A stretch of DNA of 64,000 nt, taken from contig CM040117.1 in the NCBI GenBank assembly GCA_022559845.1, positions 144,092,732-144,156,731 of the forward strand, given 5' to 3'. The notes beneath the pieces are model-generated. The model ran no database searches. It worked only from the letters and a program-made list of their open reading frames with translations, and had not been told where the DNA came from. Positions 10,080 to 22,493 of this stretch are shown piece by piece (positions within the stretch are counted from its first letter, which is position 1; every line of letters begins with the position of its first letter). A program made the translations under genes and the position numbers. This DNA is from Amorphophallus konjac (taxonomy: Eukaryota > Streptophyta > Magnoliopsida > Alismatales > Araceae).

Positions 10080-11411
10080 CATGTCGACTGCACTGCATGA
10101 TACAGCTTAATGTGTTTTCCATTGAGGGGAGAGAACTGAATGACTCCTTTGTGATCTACAAGGACGTAGGCACCCCCTTCATATACTCGGCGGATGATAT
10201 ACGGCCCGACCCAATTTTCGACCAGCTTCCCTTTGGGTTGGAGGCCATCACTTCTCTTCTTTTGACCATTACCAGGTCTCCTTTCTTGAATTCTCGACCC
10301 TTGACTAGCTTGTCAAAAGCACGGGCCATGCGAGCTTGGTAGAGTTGGATGTTTTGCTGTGCCCGAGGCATTTTCCTTCGAGCTCAGCGAGCTCCTCCAA
10401 TCTTCTTTCTGCATTGACCTGTTCACCACTGACTAGTCCGTGTTGGACGACAACTCGCAATTCAATGGGCACTGCAGCTTCCGACCCATAAACGAGGGAG
10501 AAAGGTGAATAGTCGGTTGGGGTATTGTAGACAATACGATAGGCCCAAAGTGCTTCGTACATCCTTTCTTCCCAATCCTTTTTATTAGACTTGACAGTCT
10601 TTGCCAGCAGTGTGCATAAGGTCTTGTTAAAGGCTTCTGCGAGTCCATTGGCTTGAGGGTTGTAGGGGGACGATGTCCTCCAGTCGATTTTGTATTTGTC
10701 GGCTAGCCGATAAACCTTCTGGTTCCTAAAATGACTGCCATTATCAGAGATGATTCGGCTGGGGATCCCGAACCGAAATATTACATTATGCCGGAAGAAT
10801 CTTGTAACTAGTTCTCCCGTCACATCTCTTAGTGCTACTGCCTCCGCCCATCTGGAGAAGTAGTCTGTAGTTGCTAAGATGTATCTGCACCCTGATGAAG
10901 ATGCTGGTAGCGGCCCTACTACGTCCGTGCCCCACTGAGCAAACGGCCAGCTTGGTAGGGTGGGATGCAATGGCACTGGAGGCCTCCTTGCCACATTGGC
11001 GTGTTCTTGACACTTCTGACAAGCTTTGGCAAACTTGCAGCAATCATCAAATGTAGTGGGCCAATAGTAACCTAATTTCTTTATCTCAATTTTCATCTTT
11101 GGGCCAGCCTGGTGTGCTCCAGCTGATCCTGCATGGACCTCCTGCATCACCTGTCCCGCTTCTGCTGAAGACAAGCAACGGAGTAGGACTTTCCTTCGGG
11201 CATCTGCCATAATGCGGAACAAGGTCCCGCTTCTCATCTCGTAAGAATCCTTGATCCTCAGGAGCTTCATTCTCTGTTCCTTTTCTTTTGGAAGTTGCTG
11301 GTGTTGAAACCAGCGTAAGAGATGCTCTCGCCAATCGGGCTGCTGAACCCCTTCGATGACTGCTACTTCCATTTCTTGTTCGTCGGCCAGGACCCCTGTT
11401 ACGCTGGGGAC
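10080..11411 (-). pseudogene. pol: TE3 integrase (Ty3/gypsy, Tat lineage)
   Basis: Integrase joins the element cDNA to chromosomal DNA. The zinc-binding N-terminus is visible (VHAG, AHQAG, then CQKC), followed by the conserved GYYWPT. The catalytic core has its acidic residues in GTDVVGPLP, SDNGSHF and NGLAEAFNKTL, and the downstream WAYR and TPFS-like YSPFSLVYG block is present. The main frame (11372-10305) is intact across the core. Two small frameshifts follow, near 10375 and near 10210. After them the C-terminal GGAYVLVDHKG segment is readable down to about 10080. It is preceded by a stop at 11412-11414. Confidence 0.9.
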
Positions 11412-11864
11412 CTATCGGCGGTTGATCACTGTTATATTCAGGCTTGTGGCTGGCGGGACCGCCAATGAGCTGGCTAGCTTAGCGAGGGCGTCTGCCTAAG
11501 CATTTCGGCCTCGATTGATGTGCTTGATGCTGATGAAGTAAAATCTTGACATCAGGCGAGTTGCCAACTGGTGATAGGGGAGAAGCTCTTACTTTCGTAC
11601 ATCAAACTCTCCTTCCAGCTGTTTTATAACTAGCATGGAGTCTCCGAATGCTTCCAGCATCTGAATTCCCATGGACAGAGTAATTTGCAACCCGATTATC
11701 AGGGCTTCATATTCCGCTTCATTGTTGGTGCATTGTTTGTTTATGGAGCAGGATGTATGTACCACTTCTCCTTCTGGGGATTTCAAGACTATGCGTGCTC
11801 CTGCTCTGACCCTGGATGATCCGGTGGCAGAGGTGTCAATTCTGGAAGCGCCATCAAATTATAG
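11412..11864 (-). pseudogene. pol: TE3 second RNase H domain (dual RNase H)
   Basis: Contains FDGASR, the metal-site ATNNEAEY-like block CTNNEAEYEALIIGL, a D in EAFGDSMLVIKQ and the terminal NADALAKLAS-like block. A second, archaeal-type RNase H between the usual RNase H and integrase is characteristic of the Tat lineage of plant Ty3/gypsy elements. Stops interrupt the frame at 11859, 11589 and 11496, all TAA or TAG. Confidence 0.85.
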
Positions 11865-12359
11865 CTATAGGGAGGGCGGTACTTGCACGGCTTCTAGGGT
11901 TTCATCTTCAGGAAGCTCCGGCTCCAACGGGCAATCCCCGGGCACTGGGTGCTCAGCGAAGAAGTCTACAATAGCTTGGCCCTTGACGGCCTTACGCGGC
12001 ACGTAGGAGATATCAAACTCCATAAGGATTACCGCCCATTTGCCCAGGCGGCCTTTGAGTGCCGGTTGAGACATGATGTACTTCAGGGGATCCTCTTTGG
12101 ACACCAAGCTAATTTCATGCGACATCATATAGTGTCGGAGCTTCTTAACTGCGAAGACCAGCGCCAGATAGATCTTCTCAATATAAGTATATTTCTCTTC
12201 AGTTCTGACCAATCTCCGACTGAGGTAATAGAGGGCTTGCTCTTTCCCTTCTTCATTATTCTGGGCCAGCATTGCCCCCAGAGAATTATGTGTAGTTGCT
12301 ATATACAGTATCAATGGTCGTCCTTTCACCGGTGCGCCCAGCACTGGAGGAGTTTTCAG
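11865..12359 (-). pseudogene. pol: TE3 first RNase H domain
   Basis: Open frame following RT: LYIATTHNSLGAMLAQ, then the YLSRRL block, EEKYTYIEK and LALVFAVKKLRHYM, typical of RNase H fused to Ty3/gypsy RT. It would degrade the RNA strand of RNA-DNA hybrids during reverse transcription. A TAA at 12360 separates it from RT and a TAG at 11865 closes it. Confidence 0.85.
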
Positions 12360-13304
12360 TTAGTCTTTTAGCTTGTCAAAGGCTACCTGGCAATCTTCAT
12401 CCCAATAAAAGGGGACATCTTTCATCATTAGCTTGTGGAAGGGCTGGCATCGCCCTGACAAAATGAACCGCCGGATATAAGCTAAGCGGCCCTTTAGTGA
12501 TCTCAGCTCGGAGATGTTCCTTGGCAGAGGTAACTCCTGAATTGCCTTGATCTTTGCGGGGTCTATCTCAATTCCCCGATATCGGACGATGAAGCCTAAG
12601 AATTTTCCGCTCGACACTCCGAACGCACATTTCATAGGGTTCATCTTCAGCTCATGCTACCTCAACCTCTGAAAAACAATCCGGAGGTCTTGCAGATGAT
12701 CTTCTTTTCTTCTGGTTTTAATCACCAGGTTATCTATGTAGCATTCGACCTTGTGGTAGAGCAGCTCGTCAAAGATTTTGGTCATCGTGCGCTGTTAGGT
12801 TGCACCAGCATTCTTCAGTCCGAACGGTATTCTCTTGTAATGATAAATGCCTTTAGGGGTTCGGAAAGTAGTATGGACTCGGTCATGCTCTACAATCCAA
12901 ATCTGATTGTAGCCGGACGATCCATCCATGAATGATAGGGCCTCATGGCTGGTTGTAGCATCAGTCATGACCTCGGTTATTGGCACCGGAAAGTCATCCT
13001 TGGGGTAGGCTTTATTTATATGCCGGAAGTCGACACATATCCGGATCTGTCCATTCTTCTTTTTCACAGGGACGATATTCGCCAGCCACATGGTGTACTA
13101 GTTTTCTTCAATAAATCCCACGTCAATGAGCTTGTCGACTTCTGCACAAATTTAGGTGATGAGCTCTGGCCTCATGCGCCACGGTGGTTGCTTCACTGGT
13201 TCATCCTCAGGGCTGATTGTTAGCTCATGTTGTGAGACAGCGGGGCTTAGACCTGGCATCTCTTTGTAAGTCCAGGCGAAGCAATCCCGGTATTCTAGCA
13301 GTAG
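12360..13304 (-). pseudogene. pol: TE3 reverse transcriptase
   Basis: RT blocks in order: MWLANIVPVKKKNGQIR, CVDFRHINKAYPKD, SFMDGSSGYNQI, FRTPKGIYHYKRIPFGLKNA, then the active-site box, read as YIDN near 12740, and CAFGVSSGKFLGF. The second catalytic aspartate of the YIDD box is Asn here, so this copy should be inactive. Stops at 13305, 13152, 13098, 12795 and 12657 lie in one otherwise continuous frame. Confidence 0.9.
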
Positions 13305-14411
13305 CTAGATGTACAGCTCCCGTTCATCTAAGGATAGTTGGGCGCTGAGGAAGGTAGGCCTAGGGTCCTTCTCATTTCCCAAGTTGACATCCATCAGTTC
13401 ATCGACTATGGCCTGGCCTCCGTCTTCTATTTCAGGAGGTGTCGGTTGGAGGTCAACGAAGTCTGGAATACCATCTTGAGGGTCGAGTACTTCGACTTCC
13501 TCGTCAGACACTACCAAAGCTTCTTGAGGTTTCTTTGTTTCTTGTGTTAGCGGCTGGGTGGATTGTTCTATTATAAATCCATTGCCATTGCAGCTCCCAA
13601 GGGCGAGAGAGCAGCCTTAGTATTTGCAGATGAGATTGCAGCCACGACGGGCTGGTAACTGTTTACTACCAGGCTCGGACAGCATGCTGATTTTACAACA
13701 GAAGTTGAGGAAGTCTCGCCTTCTGGGACAGTTGTATCTTTCGCAGAAGTGGCTTTTTCTTTCCTGGTAGCTGGCTCCCCTTGATTGGAGTTGACCAAGG
13801 CTTCCCTGATTGGCAGAAAGGGTGTTGAAGTTGTCATTAGTATGACCCCTGTAGAGGGAGAGACTCTTGCTTCTTGACTGTCTTCGGCTTCGCTGCTGCT
13901 AGCCGTATCAAATTCAGCTTGAAGGGCCACTTCTTCAGGATGAACCTGCTCCCAGCATCGGCAAGGGGCCGAGGTTTCTACTTCTTGATTTCCAGACCGA
14001 GCCAGTTCAAGATATTCGGCTTCCTCTGGATACTCATCAAAGGTTGCTCCCAGAGGGCTATCTTCAGTAGGGTAGAAGGCAGAGATAGTATCCGCCTCGT
14101 ACCGCCCACTGTAATAATATTCCTCCAAGGTGAAGCCCAACCCTGGATGTTGAGAGACACGTCTCATTTCTTATCCAGATTTGCAGGATGCCACATCTTC
14201 TGGAAAGCTTCTTTGCACTTTTGAGACTGATCGGGAGGAATGTGTTGCTTCTGAAACATCTTGGCCATCCGATCAGTATAAATGCCAGGCCTTGAACAGG
14301 AACCGGCGGGTTGCTTAGATCTTCGGGGAGGCTGCAGTCTGTTTCTTCCTGAGTGGGATGTTCTTCAGCCGTATAGAACAGGCTGCTGGGCCCATCTTCT
14401 TGTGTCACCTC
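13305..14411 (-). pseudogene. pol: TE3 protease-RT linker region
   Basis: Acidic, low-complexity stretch between protease and RT (for example the region 13571-14167, rich in Glu, Ser and Thr, and the 13305-13517 segment with DEEVEVLDPQDG). At least one frameshift lies between 14411 and 13518, because the readable frame moves out and back. No domain recognised. Confidence 0.6.
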
Positions 14412-15827
14412 CTAAGCCTTGAAAGGTTCGACAGTGGGATCATTGAGGCCGGAGACTGGCTTGGTGAGGCCGGCCCGGACTCCGATGCGGTCATGTTGTC
14501 GATCGATCTGCACTTTCTTAGCCTTGGGGTACAACGCTGGGGGTGTCACCCTGCCGACATCTCCAGAAGCTGTGATGTGGGAGACTACCTTCGGCTTGAC
14601 ATATCCGCGTGACGGTGGTTGATACCAACCGTCACCCGATCTATTCTTCGACGCCCCTACGGGGGCCTCAGCTTCAGAAACCTTCTGGGGAGGCCCCGTA
14701 TATAGGTTGGCGTCCGCCAAGTGACATTCAAACACCTCGAATGGGTGGATATAAGCAAATATCCTCTCCTCCTTGCCATGGAGGCTGTATTTGATGCATT
14801 GGTGGAGCGTGGAGGGTACCACCATATTTTCATGCAGCCAAGGGCGGCCGAGCAGCGCCTTGTAGGAGGTGCGAGAGTCAATGATATGAAACTGCACCAT
14901 TGTAGTGAAATCTGCCAGGGTCAGTGTGAACTCTGCCACTCCCATTGAAACCTCACATTTTTGGTTGAAGCCATCGATACACATATCCCCGACTTTCTCG
15001 AGATGTAGATTAAAATGGTGCCTCTCGTATATTCTGTAAGGCAGAATGTTGACTGCTACACCGGGATCAACCATTATTCTATTCAGCTCCCTTCCATTCA
15101 GGTGCCCTTTCATGTATAGCGGCCTGTTGTGGCTGGAAGTAGGCAATAGCATGTCTTCCGAAGAGAAGGTCATACTGGCTTCTGGTACAGCTTCGGCTAT
15201 GCAGGCTTCAACATGAGCAGGCGTCTGCAGAGCGGTGATGATTGCCTGTCGAGTTTCTTCACTCAAAGAGAGAATTTCCCAGATCGTAAATCGAGCGGGG
15301 AGCTTCTTGAGCAACTTCATTATTTGGCTCCCAGCCCAGACATTGGAGAGCTTCATCTCTTCGGCCCATCTGGGCTTGGGGAGGTTTTGATTTGTGGGTC
15401 CAGATGGACCTGCTTCATCTTCCTCGGACTCGACACCCTCTTGGCTGGCACCGGCTGTCGGGTCTTCTTTATTAGCCGCTGTAGGGCCATCTCCATCTAC
15501 ATTTGCATCCTCAATAGATTGCGCTAGCTGCGGGTGAATGGCCCCGGGTGTAGGGTTAGCCTCTTAACAGGGCTGCTTCCCCTTTGACATCTTCATAAAT
15601 TCAAGGAATGAAGGGACTGCCTTGCCCCCACTCTTGTTGTATAGGACTGACGGAGGAGGGATTTGGACTCCCTTAACTTCCGACGGAGGTGTCTGGTAGG
15701 GTTGCTCCCCTCTGAACATGATGTTGTGGTTGGGGGTGGCTGGCGCCCCCATTTTCGGCCTAACCGAGTGGCATGTGCAGCAGTTGCGGCCTCGGCCTTG
15801 CCTCCCCCAGCATGGGGTGTGAACCAA
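14412..15827 (-). pseudogene. pol: TE3 aspartic protease
   Basis: One frame broken by a TAA at 15564. The retropepsin-type active site reads IMVDPGVAVNILP (near 15070), followed by a flap-like LTLADF region and the ALLGRPWLH block, the usual retropepsin (I/L)LGR motif. It would cut the Gag-Pol polyprotein. It lies in a different frame from the gag block ending at 15830, which fits either programmed or accidental frameshift. Confidence 0.8.
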
Positions 15828-15829
15828 AT

Positions 15830-17460
15830 TTATTCTTCTTCCTCTTCTCCGGGTAGGTTGAAGAGTGCTGATAGGGTATTGCAGGAGACAACCTGTACTT
15901 TATTGGCCCCAGTGGCCTTTCTTTTCTTCTTCTTTTGCTTTCTCTTCTTTTTGGTTTCTGCGGGTGCCTGCCCCCAGAACAGGCTGCCCTCTTCAGGGGG
16001 TGTTGCTTCAGCTTCCTCCACCTGTTTGAGTGAGAGATGTTCTAGCTCTTGCCATGAGACGTGGTCCCGCACCAGCAGAGGTTTCAATTCGGGCTGCACA
16101 TATTCATCTAGCCCTTCAATTAGGTGCTGTAGTCGAAGGACCCTAGGATTGGTTTCCTTGATTACTGGCAGCGGAGTCTGCCTCCTCCTGTTAGGTGTAT
16201 GTATTTTGATGGCTGTAGGTGGGGTGACCCATACGGGTGCTACCACTGGCGGAGCAGGCCGGGGTGTAACACCACGGGTATGTGCCCCCTCTTTCGGGCG
16301 GGGTGTCCTCTTCTTCTTGTGCTTTACAGGGATCTGCTGCCACCCCTGCTGTCCTTTCACGGGCTCCAGGAAATGGATTTCGTAGGTGCTCCGTGTGCTT
16401 GCTTCAGAGATCTCCTCAGGTAATGCCTGGTAGAGGGAGATCATGTTGACTGCTGCTCTCCTGAGAGGGGCTTCATGTGGCTGAGGAGGGTCTACTTTGT
16501 ACTCTCCCAGCTCTATTTCATTCTTCTTTACCATTCCTTCAATGATGTGTTTGAAAACATAACAGTCTTTGATTGGATGTCCCAACATCTGGTGGTAGGG
16601 GTAGAATCTTGGACTGTCTTTTCTTTTCAGGTCCTCCGGTCTCCTTGGCTCAGGCAAAGTGACCATGCTGTATTCTGTTACCCAGTCGAACAGGACTCGG
16701 GTCTTGTCTTTTGGAAAAGAATAGGCTTTCTTCATTTTGTCCCCCAGCGAAGGACCTTCTTTGTCATCCGGAGCTTTCGCAGGTTGCGGGGGAGCCGCTT
16801 TCTTGCCTTTCTCCTTCTATTGTTCGAACGCCTTGATATCAAGCGCATTTGCTTCTTTAGGTGTGGGGCGCCGTTCCGCAGCCTTGCCTTTCTGGGCTGT
16901 GCTGGCAGTTGATGTCGGGATAGGCTTGGCTAGGAAAGCCACCACTTCGGCCACCATATTATTCAGCCGGTCGAACGACCGTATTTTCATTCCAATCATC
17001 TTCTCCAGGACCTCCCTCCTGAGGTTTTGTTTACATATTTGTACCACGTCCTTCTGATGTGGGGGCCGCTTGCATCTCATTCCGAGGTTCCTCCACCTCT
17101 TGATGTAATCAAGGGCTGTCTCATCTGCCCTTTGTTTTGTTGAGTAGAGTTTCGCCACTGTGACCTCCCTCTTTGTGACATGGAATCTTTCTCTGAACTT
17201 TCTCTGCATATCCGACCAATCATTGATTGACCCGGCCGAGAGGCTAGAGTACCATTCAAATGCGAGCCCTGTCAGCGAGGACCCGAAGAACTTCAGCAAA
17301 TATGACTCGTCGGTAGCCAGATCACCCATAACGGTCATATAATATGCAATATGCTCTTTAGGGGACCCTTTCCCGTTGAATTTGTCAAACTTAGGCGGCT
17401 TGTTGACCCCCGGGGGAAGTCGTTTAGCCGCGTGGTGTTGCGGGTAGGGCACCCGATAGG
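15830..17460 (-). pseudogene. gag: TE3 Gag, core and C-terminal part
   Basis: Continues the gag frame interrupted by TE2: bases at 41501 and 17460 join in frame once TE2 and one ATAGG are removed. The core has PPKFDKFNGKGSPKEH, LKFFGSSLTGLAFEWY and FRERFHVTK, the Retrotrans_gag signature of Ty3/gypsy elements. A TAG at 16817 is followed in the same frame by a block with RFYPYHQMLGHPIKDC, a degenerate zinc-knuckle-like motif seen in Tat-type Gags. It ends at a TAA at 15830. Confidence 0.85.
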
Positions 17461-20075
17461 TGTTGGGTTCGGTGCAAGTATTCAGAGGTGGGGGTGAATG
17501 AATATGGCCTATAAAAACTTTCACCCAATTAAAATATCAGGCCCACTAACTATTTAGAATGCTAACTAGACAGATTTATCAAATCTGGAACACTAATTAG
17601 CAGTTGCGGAATTAAACAAACAGACAGTGAGCACTCTAACAAGACAAGTTAGACGAACTATAGCTCAATTTAAATTTTGATTACTTAACAGATTAAGACA
17701 CTCTAAGAGAGCTAATCAACTTTTCTGCTCAACCAGAAAGCCAACACTTAGTGCGCCCCTAATGAATCATCGAACGGAAGCAAACCACAAATATATCAAA
17801 CCACTGCATAATGGGTTTTTAGGTGGTTCAGTCCAGTAGACCTACATCCACCCCACACTCAAACCGAGTGTGGCTTCCGCTGACTCACAGCTTGAACAGC
17901 TGGGCATCATAGCTTGCCTTACAATCGCTGGGCAACACAGCTTGCCGTCCGAGGAATCCTCCTCGCCCCACTGAGCAACACAGCTTGCTGTCCAGTGGAA
18001 TCCTCCACTGTAAACCGCTGGCCAATACAGCTTAGCCGTCCAGAGGCAGCACCTCTGCAATCCGCTGACTAACAGCTTGAAGAAGATGTAAAATAGAAAA
18101 CAGAAAATGGTAATAAACAGCAATCTGAAAGCTGTAAACAATGAAGTACAATGTGGCTCTTAAAGAGCTAGATGGCCTGGATTTGATCCACGGTCCATCA
18201 AGAACAGATCTCCCTCAATCTCACTCTCTTTCTTCACACTCTCTCTCTTTCTCTTTCTTCTCTACTGCTCTTCTTTCACTCTCTACTCTTCTCTTCTTTT
18301 CTTCTCTCTCTGTCTGGATCGTGGAAGCTCTCTCTTCTTTTTCCCTTTTTCTTCTCTCAGCTTCTGGTCTCTGCTTTTTTTTTTATTCTTCTGCTCCCAG
18401 GCTTCGATCACGATCAGCCTCCATCTGAAGACGAAGGCTCCAATATATACCAGCAGCAGTAGGGAGATAGGGCGTGTGCTTCCCACGCCTTCCATCCAGA
18501 AGATTCCTCCTCAGATTACATGCTCAACACCCACCTCGGATCACGTGTCAGGTGCCAGCTTCAGGTCATGTGCCGATTCATCAGTACGCTCAGCAACTGG
18601 AGTTAGATGGCGTCAACCCACTTGCTCCAAGGAGTTGACGCAGCCTTCAGAGATCTTCAACCCTTTTTAACTGCTGTGTCGACACTTCTAACCCGTGGCG
18701 TTGACGCATTGATGCGTTCCAGTGAGTAACCAGCCTAGCCTTTTTTAACTGTTGCGTCGACGCTACTCCACTGCTGCGTTGACGCATTGGAGTATTTCTG
18801 ACAAGGCCCCTGCTTCTTGAGTGGCTAACTGGACGCAGCCTTTGCGTAGGGTTAACGCTGTGAAGAGTATCCATGGATGCATCTTCACTGGTGCATGGAT
18901 GCCTTAAGCTCTAGCGTCGACCCTGTTCCTGTCTTGCATCAGGAATTAATTCAAACGAAAAGATTAATGAATCAAGACTTAATCACAAACACGCCATTCA
19001 TATCTCATTGTGAATTAGATCTGAAGCAGTGTATAGACTTGGTGAACACTACAATAGTAATCTGATGTATAGAGTTAAAGTTAGACAATCCAGTGTATAG
19101 ACATGAAGCTTGACAATCCAGTGTATAGACTTCAGTTAAGTGCATTGGCTGTACAGACTTCAATTAGAAGTTGCCCGATGTATAGACTTGAAGATAAGAC
19201 TCCAATGTACAGACTTGCAAAAGCGAAGCCAATGCACAGACTTTCAAAGACTTGAACACTGCGATGTTCAGACTTTAGCAGTGTATAGACTTAGAGTGTA
19301 GCTAAAGCTTCGAGCGTAGGAATAGGCCAAAATGTATAGACTTTCAATGAAGGGCGTTGTGTAGACTTTGGAAACTCCGAGCCAATGTACAGACTTTGCC
19401 TCAACAATGAATAGGCAAAACGGTTGTACAGAGTTGGCCAAACACTTGAAGATAGACAGTACAGGCTTTGATAAAGTAGCGATGTACATACTTGGAGATG
19501 AGATGCCAATGTACAGACTTAATGATATGAACAATAAGGCATGCTGTACAGACTTAATCGATCAAGCTGATGTATAGACTTTGATACCCAGACAGTCAGT
19601 GTTCGGATGGGTCGACGCATCAGTAGGGGTGGGTCGACCCACTACTGTCCATACTAACTAAATAGACTTGGCCAATGCTTGAAGCACAGTCCAGTGTATA
19701 GACTTGATGCCTTGAAGATCAATGTACATACTTTGAAGACCAACCTAGCAAGATGTGTAGACTTAGAATGCAACCAGGATGTCTAGACTTGATGTGAGGC
19801 AATGCACAATGAACATGAACCAATGAATTGAATGCATATAGCAGACAAGACCTGAACGTATGCTGGAGAACTAATTAAAGCATTACCTGATCTGAGCATT
19901 CACCTTACCTGTCATGATTTGACTTTGACTTGGGTTAACTTCATGACCTGTCAGTCATCCTTAAACTGTTCTGATAGTTTCTCATAATGCAACAGGATTA
20001 TATCAGCAAGGATGTAAACATTATGAGGCATAATACTGTCATCATCAAAACTCTAGAACCACAGGGGACACATCA
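17461..20075 (-). repeat. TE2 3' LTR (2615 bp)
   Basis: Plus-strand ends TGTTGGGTTCGG and GGGGACACATCA. It aligns along its length with 38891-41500, with scattered substitutions and small indels by eye. It contains the stem-loop (17855-17875 region), hairpins (17880-18060), purine-rich leader, G-boxes and U3 motif array in the order seen in TE5 and TE6. Confidence 0.95.
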
Positions 20076-20600
20076 ATCTCCCCCTTTTTGATGATGGCAA
20101 TATTATGAGTCATTGCAATAGATTCATCATGGTGATTATGAAATACCATATAACATGCACCACATATATGACAATGTTCATGAACATAAACACCATGTGA
20201 TGCAAGTGCTGATTGATGCAAAAAATAAAAAAGAATGACTCACAAAAGTTCTCCCCCTTTGATAACATCAAAAAGAAGGGAATGTTCATTGACTGTTGAA
20301 GGAGCTATTATGCAATGCAGTGAGTTACAGTCATCAAAAGCAAACCCCCCCTGACAAGATACTCTCCTGAGTGAGCATTGAACCACAGGGACATGCAAGA
20401 ATTCTCCCCCTTGGATCAACAGTCAGGTTTTCAGAGAGATATCAATCTCATAAATCCAAAACATAAGTTTTCAAAGTCTTCCATTTTAGTTCAGGAGATT
20501 ACATCATAGCCACATACAAAAAGAGGAAAACATTTAGTCATCAGCCAACAGATATGATGCAGATGCAATAAGCTTTAGTTTCTCTCCCCCTTTGCTATCA
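20076..20600 (-). other. TE2 3' untranslated region with polypurine tracts
   Basis: Read on the minus strand, CAAAAAGGGGGAGAT lies directly against the LTR (20076-20090) and is the expected plus-strand primer. Further AAAGGGGGAGA-type tracts occur at 20250-20260, 20403-20412 and 20583-20593, all on the same strand. Confidence 0.75.
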
Positions 20601-22493
20601 TTAAAAATAACGACTATATCTGGATCTATCGGAATGATCTTGCTGTTGTGAACGAGAGGACTGCCCTGGAGTAGACTGAGTTTGTCCTAATGCAATTGGT
20701 TCTCTTGCTAGTAAGTGTCTGATATCCTGAGACAGCGCACCCAGCTGATGAATAGTAGAAGAAAGATCATCTTTGACATATTGCTTGCTGTCAAGCTTGT
20801 CCCCAAGGGAAGTTAATTTTACAGTCACTCCGTCTATCTTTTCAAGAACTGCTTTGATGCATTGGGGAAGTGCATTAACAGGGCCTTTGATAGTTTCAAC
20901 TACTATCCTCACATCAAAACATAAGTCAGTAATTTTGGCAATGGACTGAAAAGTTGAAGCATGATTGCCCTGCATTTCAGTCACCAGTGAGGCTAGCCTG
21001 TCAAGGAGAGAGGAGATGTTTTTCAAAATATTTCGTTGAGCTTGGTCAGATACCATCTTGGTAAGTAGGAATTTCTGCCACTCGGATAAGACAGAGACTT
21101 CAAAATGTACAATCCGTGTGGTCAGTTTGTTGAGATGATAATTTGTGAATTCCATTAATTTGTCCATCTTAGCATCCTGACGCTGCAGCATCATTGTCAT
21201 GTGTGCAAACATCTCTTCCACAGTCGCTGGAGGTGGAGCAGTATCAGAAGTTGGAAAGGTCCTTCTATAAGCACCAATGGCTCTAGACATAGGTGGTTCC
21301 AGTGTAGGTGCAGAGCCACTGGGTTCCCCAGTTTCCAGCTGAGGGCTGGAAGATCTAGCAAATGTTTCCTCAAGAACATGCTCATCCCTTGCTGAGCTGT
21401 CCTCTGGTCTTTCTTTTCGGACTTCAGGTGGGGGAAATTCATCTGTTCTAACACCCTGATCAGCATCTGTAGTTGCAGGCACATGTTTCTAATTTGGAAA
21501 AGCCCTGACTGGCTGCCCATTTACAAGCTTAAGTTTCATGAACTTCTTAAGGTATGAGAGAGAGTAGACATTTCCTTTAGGGATGATCAGTTTCCTCTCA
21601 GAACCAAAATCTACTCCAACTCTTCGAAAAATGGCCGTCAATGGAGTAGCATAAGGAAGTGTTCTGGATTGTGTTAAACAGGATCCCATAGTTTGAATAA
21701 CCACATCGGACAGTGAAATGTGAATTCTTTTCAGCATACAATACAATAAAAATTGCTGCATCTTAGTGACCCTTTCTCTACCACTGCTCTAAGGTGTGAT
21801 AATAGACGTGCATATATGGTGGAGCAGTCTATGCAAAGGAGGGAACTGGTTTGCTTTCAGACTAGCTAGATATGTTTCCCTGACATTGGAAGGGTCACTT
21901 GGTTTGTCGGTCAGGAGAGCATAGGCATTATGTTCATCAAATTCAAAGCTATGCAGCTGAACCCCATCCTTGGGAACTTTCCAGGCTCTTGCTAACAGCT
22001 TATTTATTAATTTGAAACGAATGTTTCGGACAGTTGATGTTAGTTTTGGAATCTCAGGTTCATACTTCAGATTTTGATAGAATTCTCTGACTAGGGTGGG
22101 GTAGTAGACTTTATGAGATGTACAGAAAGGCCACCAGCCCTGAAAATCCAATGTAGGAAATAGTTGAGGAAATGCATCAAGCAGTTCATGATCGGTATCC
22201 ACAATATATCGTGAAATAAGGACTTTCAACAGTTCCTCCACGTTGATGACATGAGAGCTTTCCATACCTGTCTGTCCCTTCTGAGCACCTGAAGATTGAC
22301 CCTGCTTCTCTATCCTGACATCAGGAGCCCTTCTCTTTTTGGGTGGCGGACTGGGATCGCGTGGACGCATCTCTTTCCTTTTCCCTTTACCGTGAGCAGC
22401 TTTTGAGCGTGGCTCCATCATACCTTCGGCCAATAGTGGACTTCTGTGATGTTCCTCTGCCTCCTTCTCCCTCTTTTTATCAGATTTCAGCAA
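20601..22493 (-). pseudogene. TE2 second ORF (transposon-associated protein, two stops)
   Basis: A single frame of about 630 codons with TAG at about 21788 and 21486. The first ATG in frame is at 22421; upstream codons start only at TTG. The N-terminus is basic (GKGKRKEMRP, PPKKRRAP), a likely nuclear signal. The middle (22250-21490) has FQGWWPFCTSHKVYYPTLV and REFYQNLKYEP, then LHRLLHHICTSIITP, and aligns with the TE1 protein at 31315-33600. It resembles the family called putative plant transposon protein. The C-terminal 290 residues look alpha-helical, with LSEWQKFLLTK matching LTEWKRFLLNK of TE1. At the first TAG the TE1 protein has Gln. Function unknown; placed just upstream of the polypurine tract. 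Confidence 0.75.

Noticed and set aside
10080..17460. Reassigned genetic code with TAA/TAG read as Gln
   Set aside because: All other features are plant retrotransposon features, frameshifts and a lost RT aspartate accompany the stops, and intact genes nearby use standard stops; deamination is enough.
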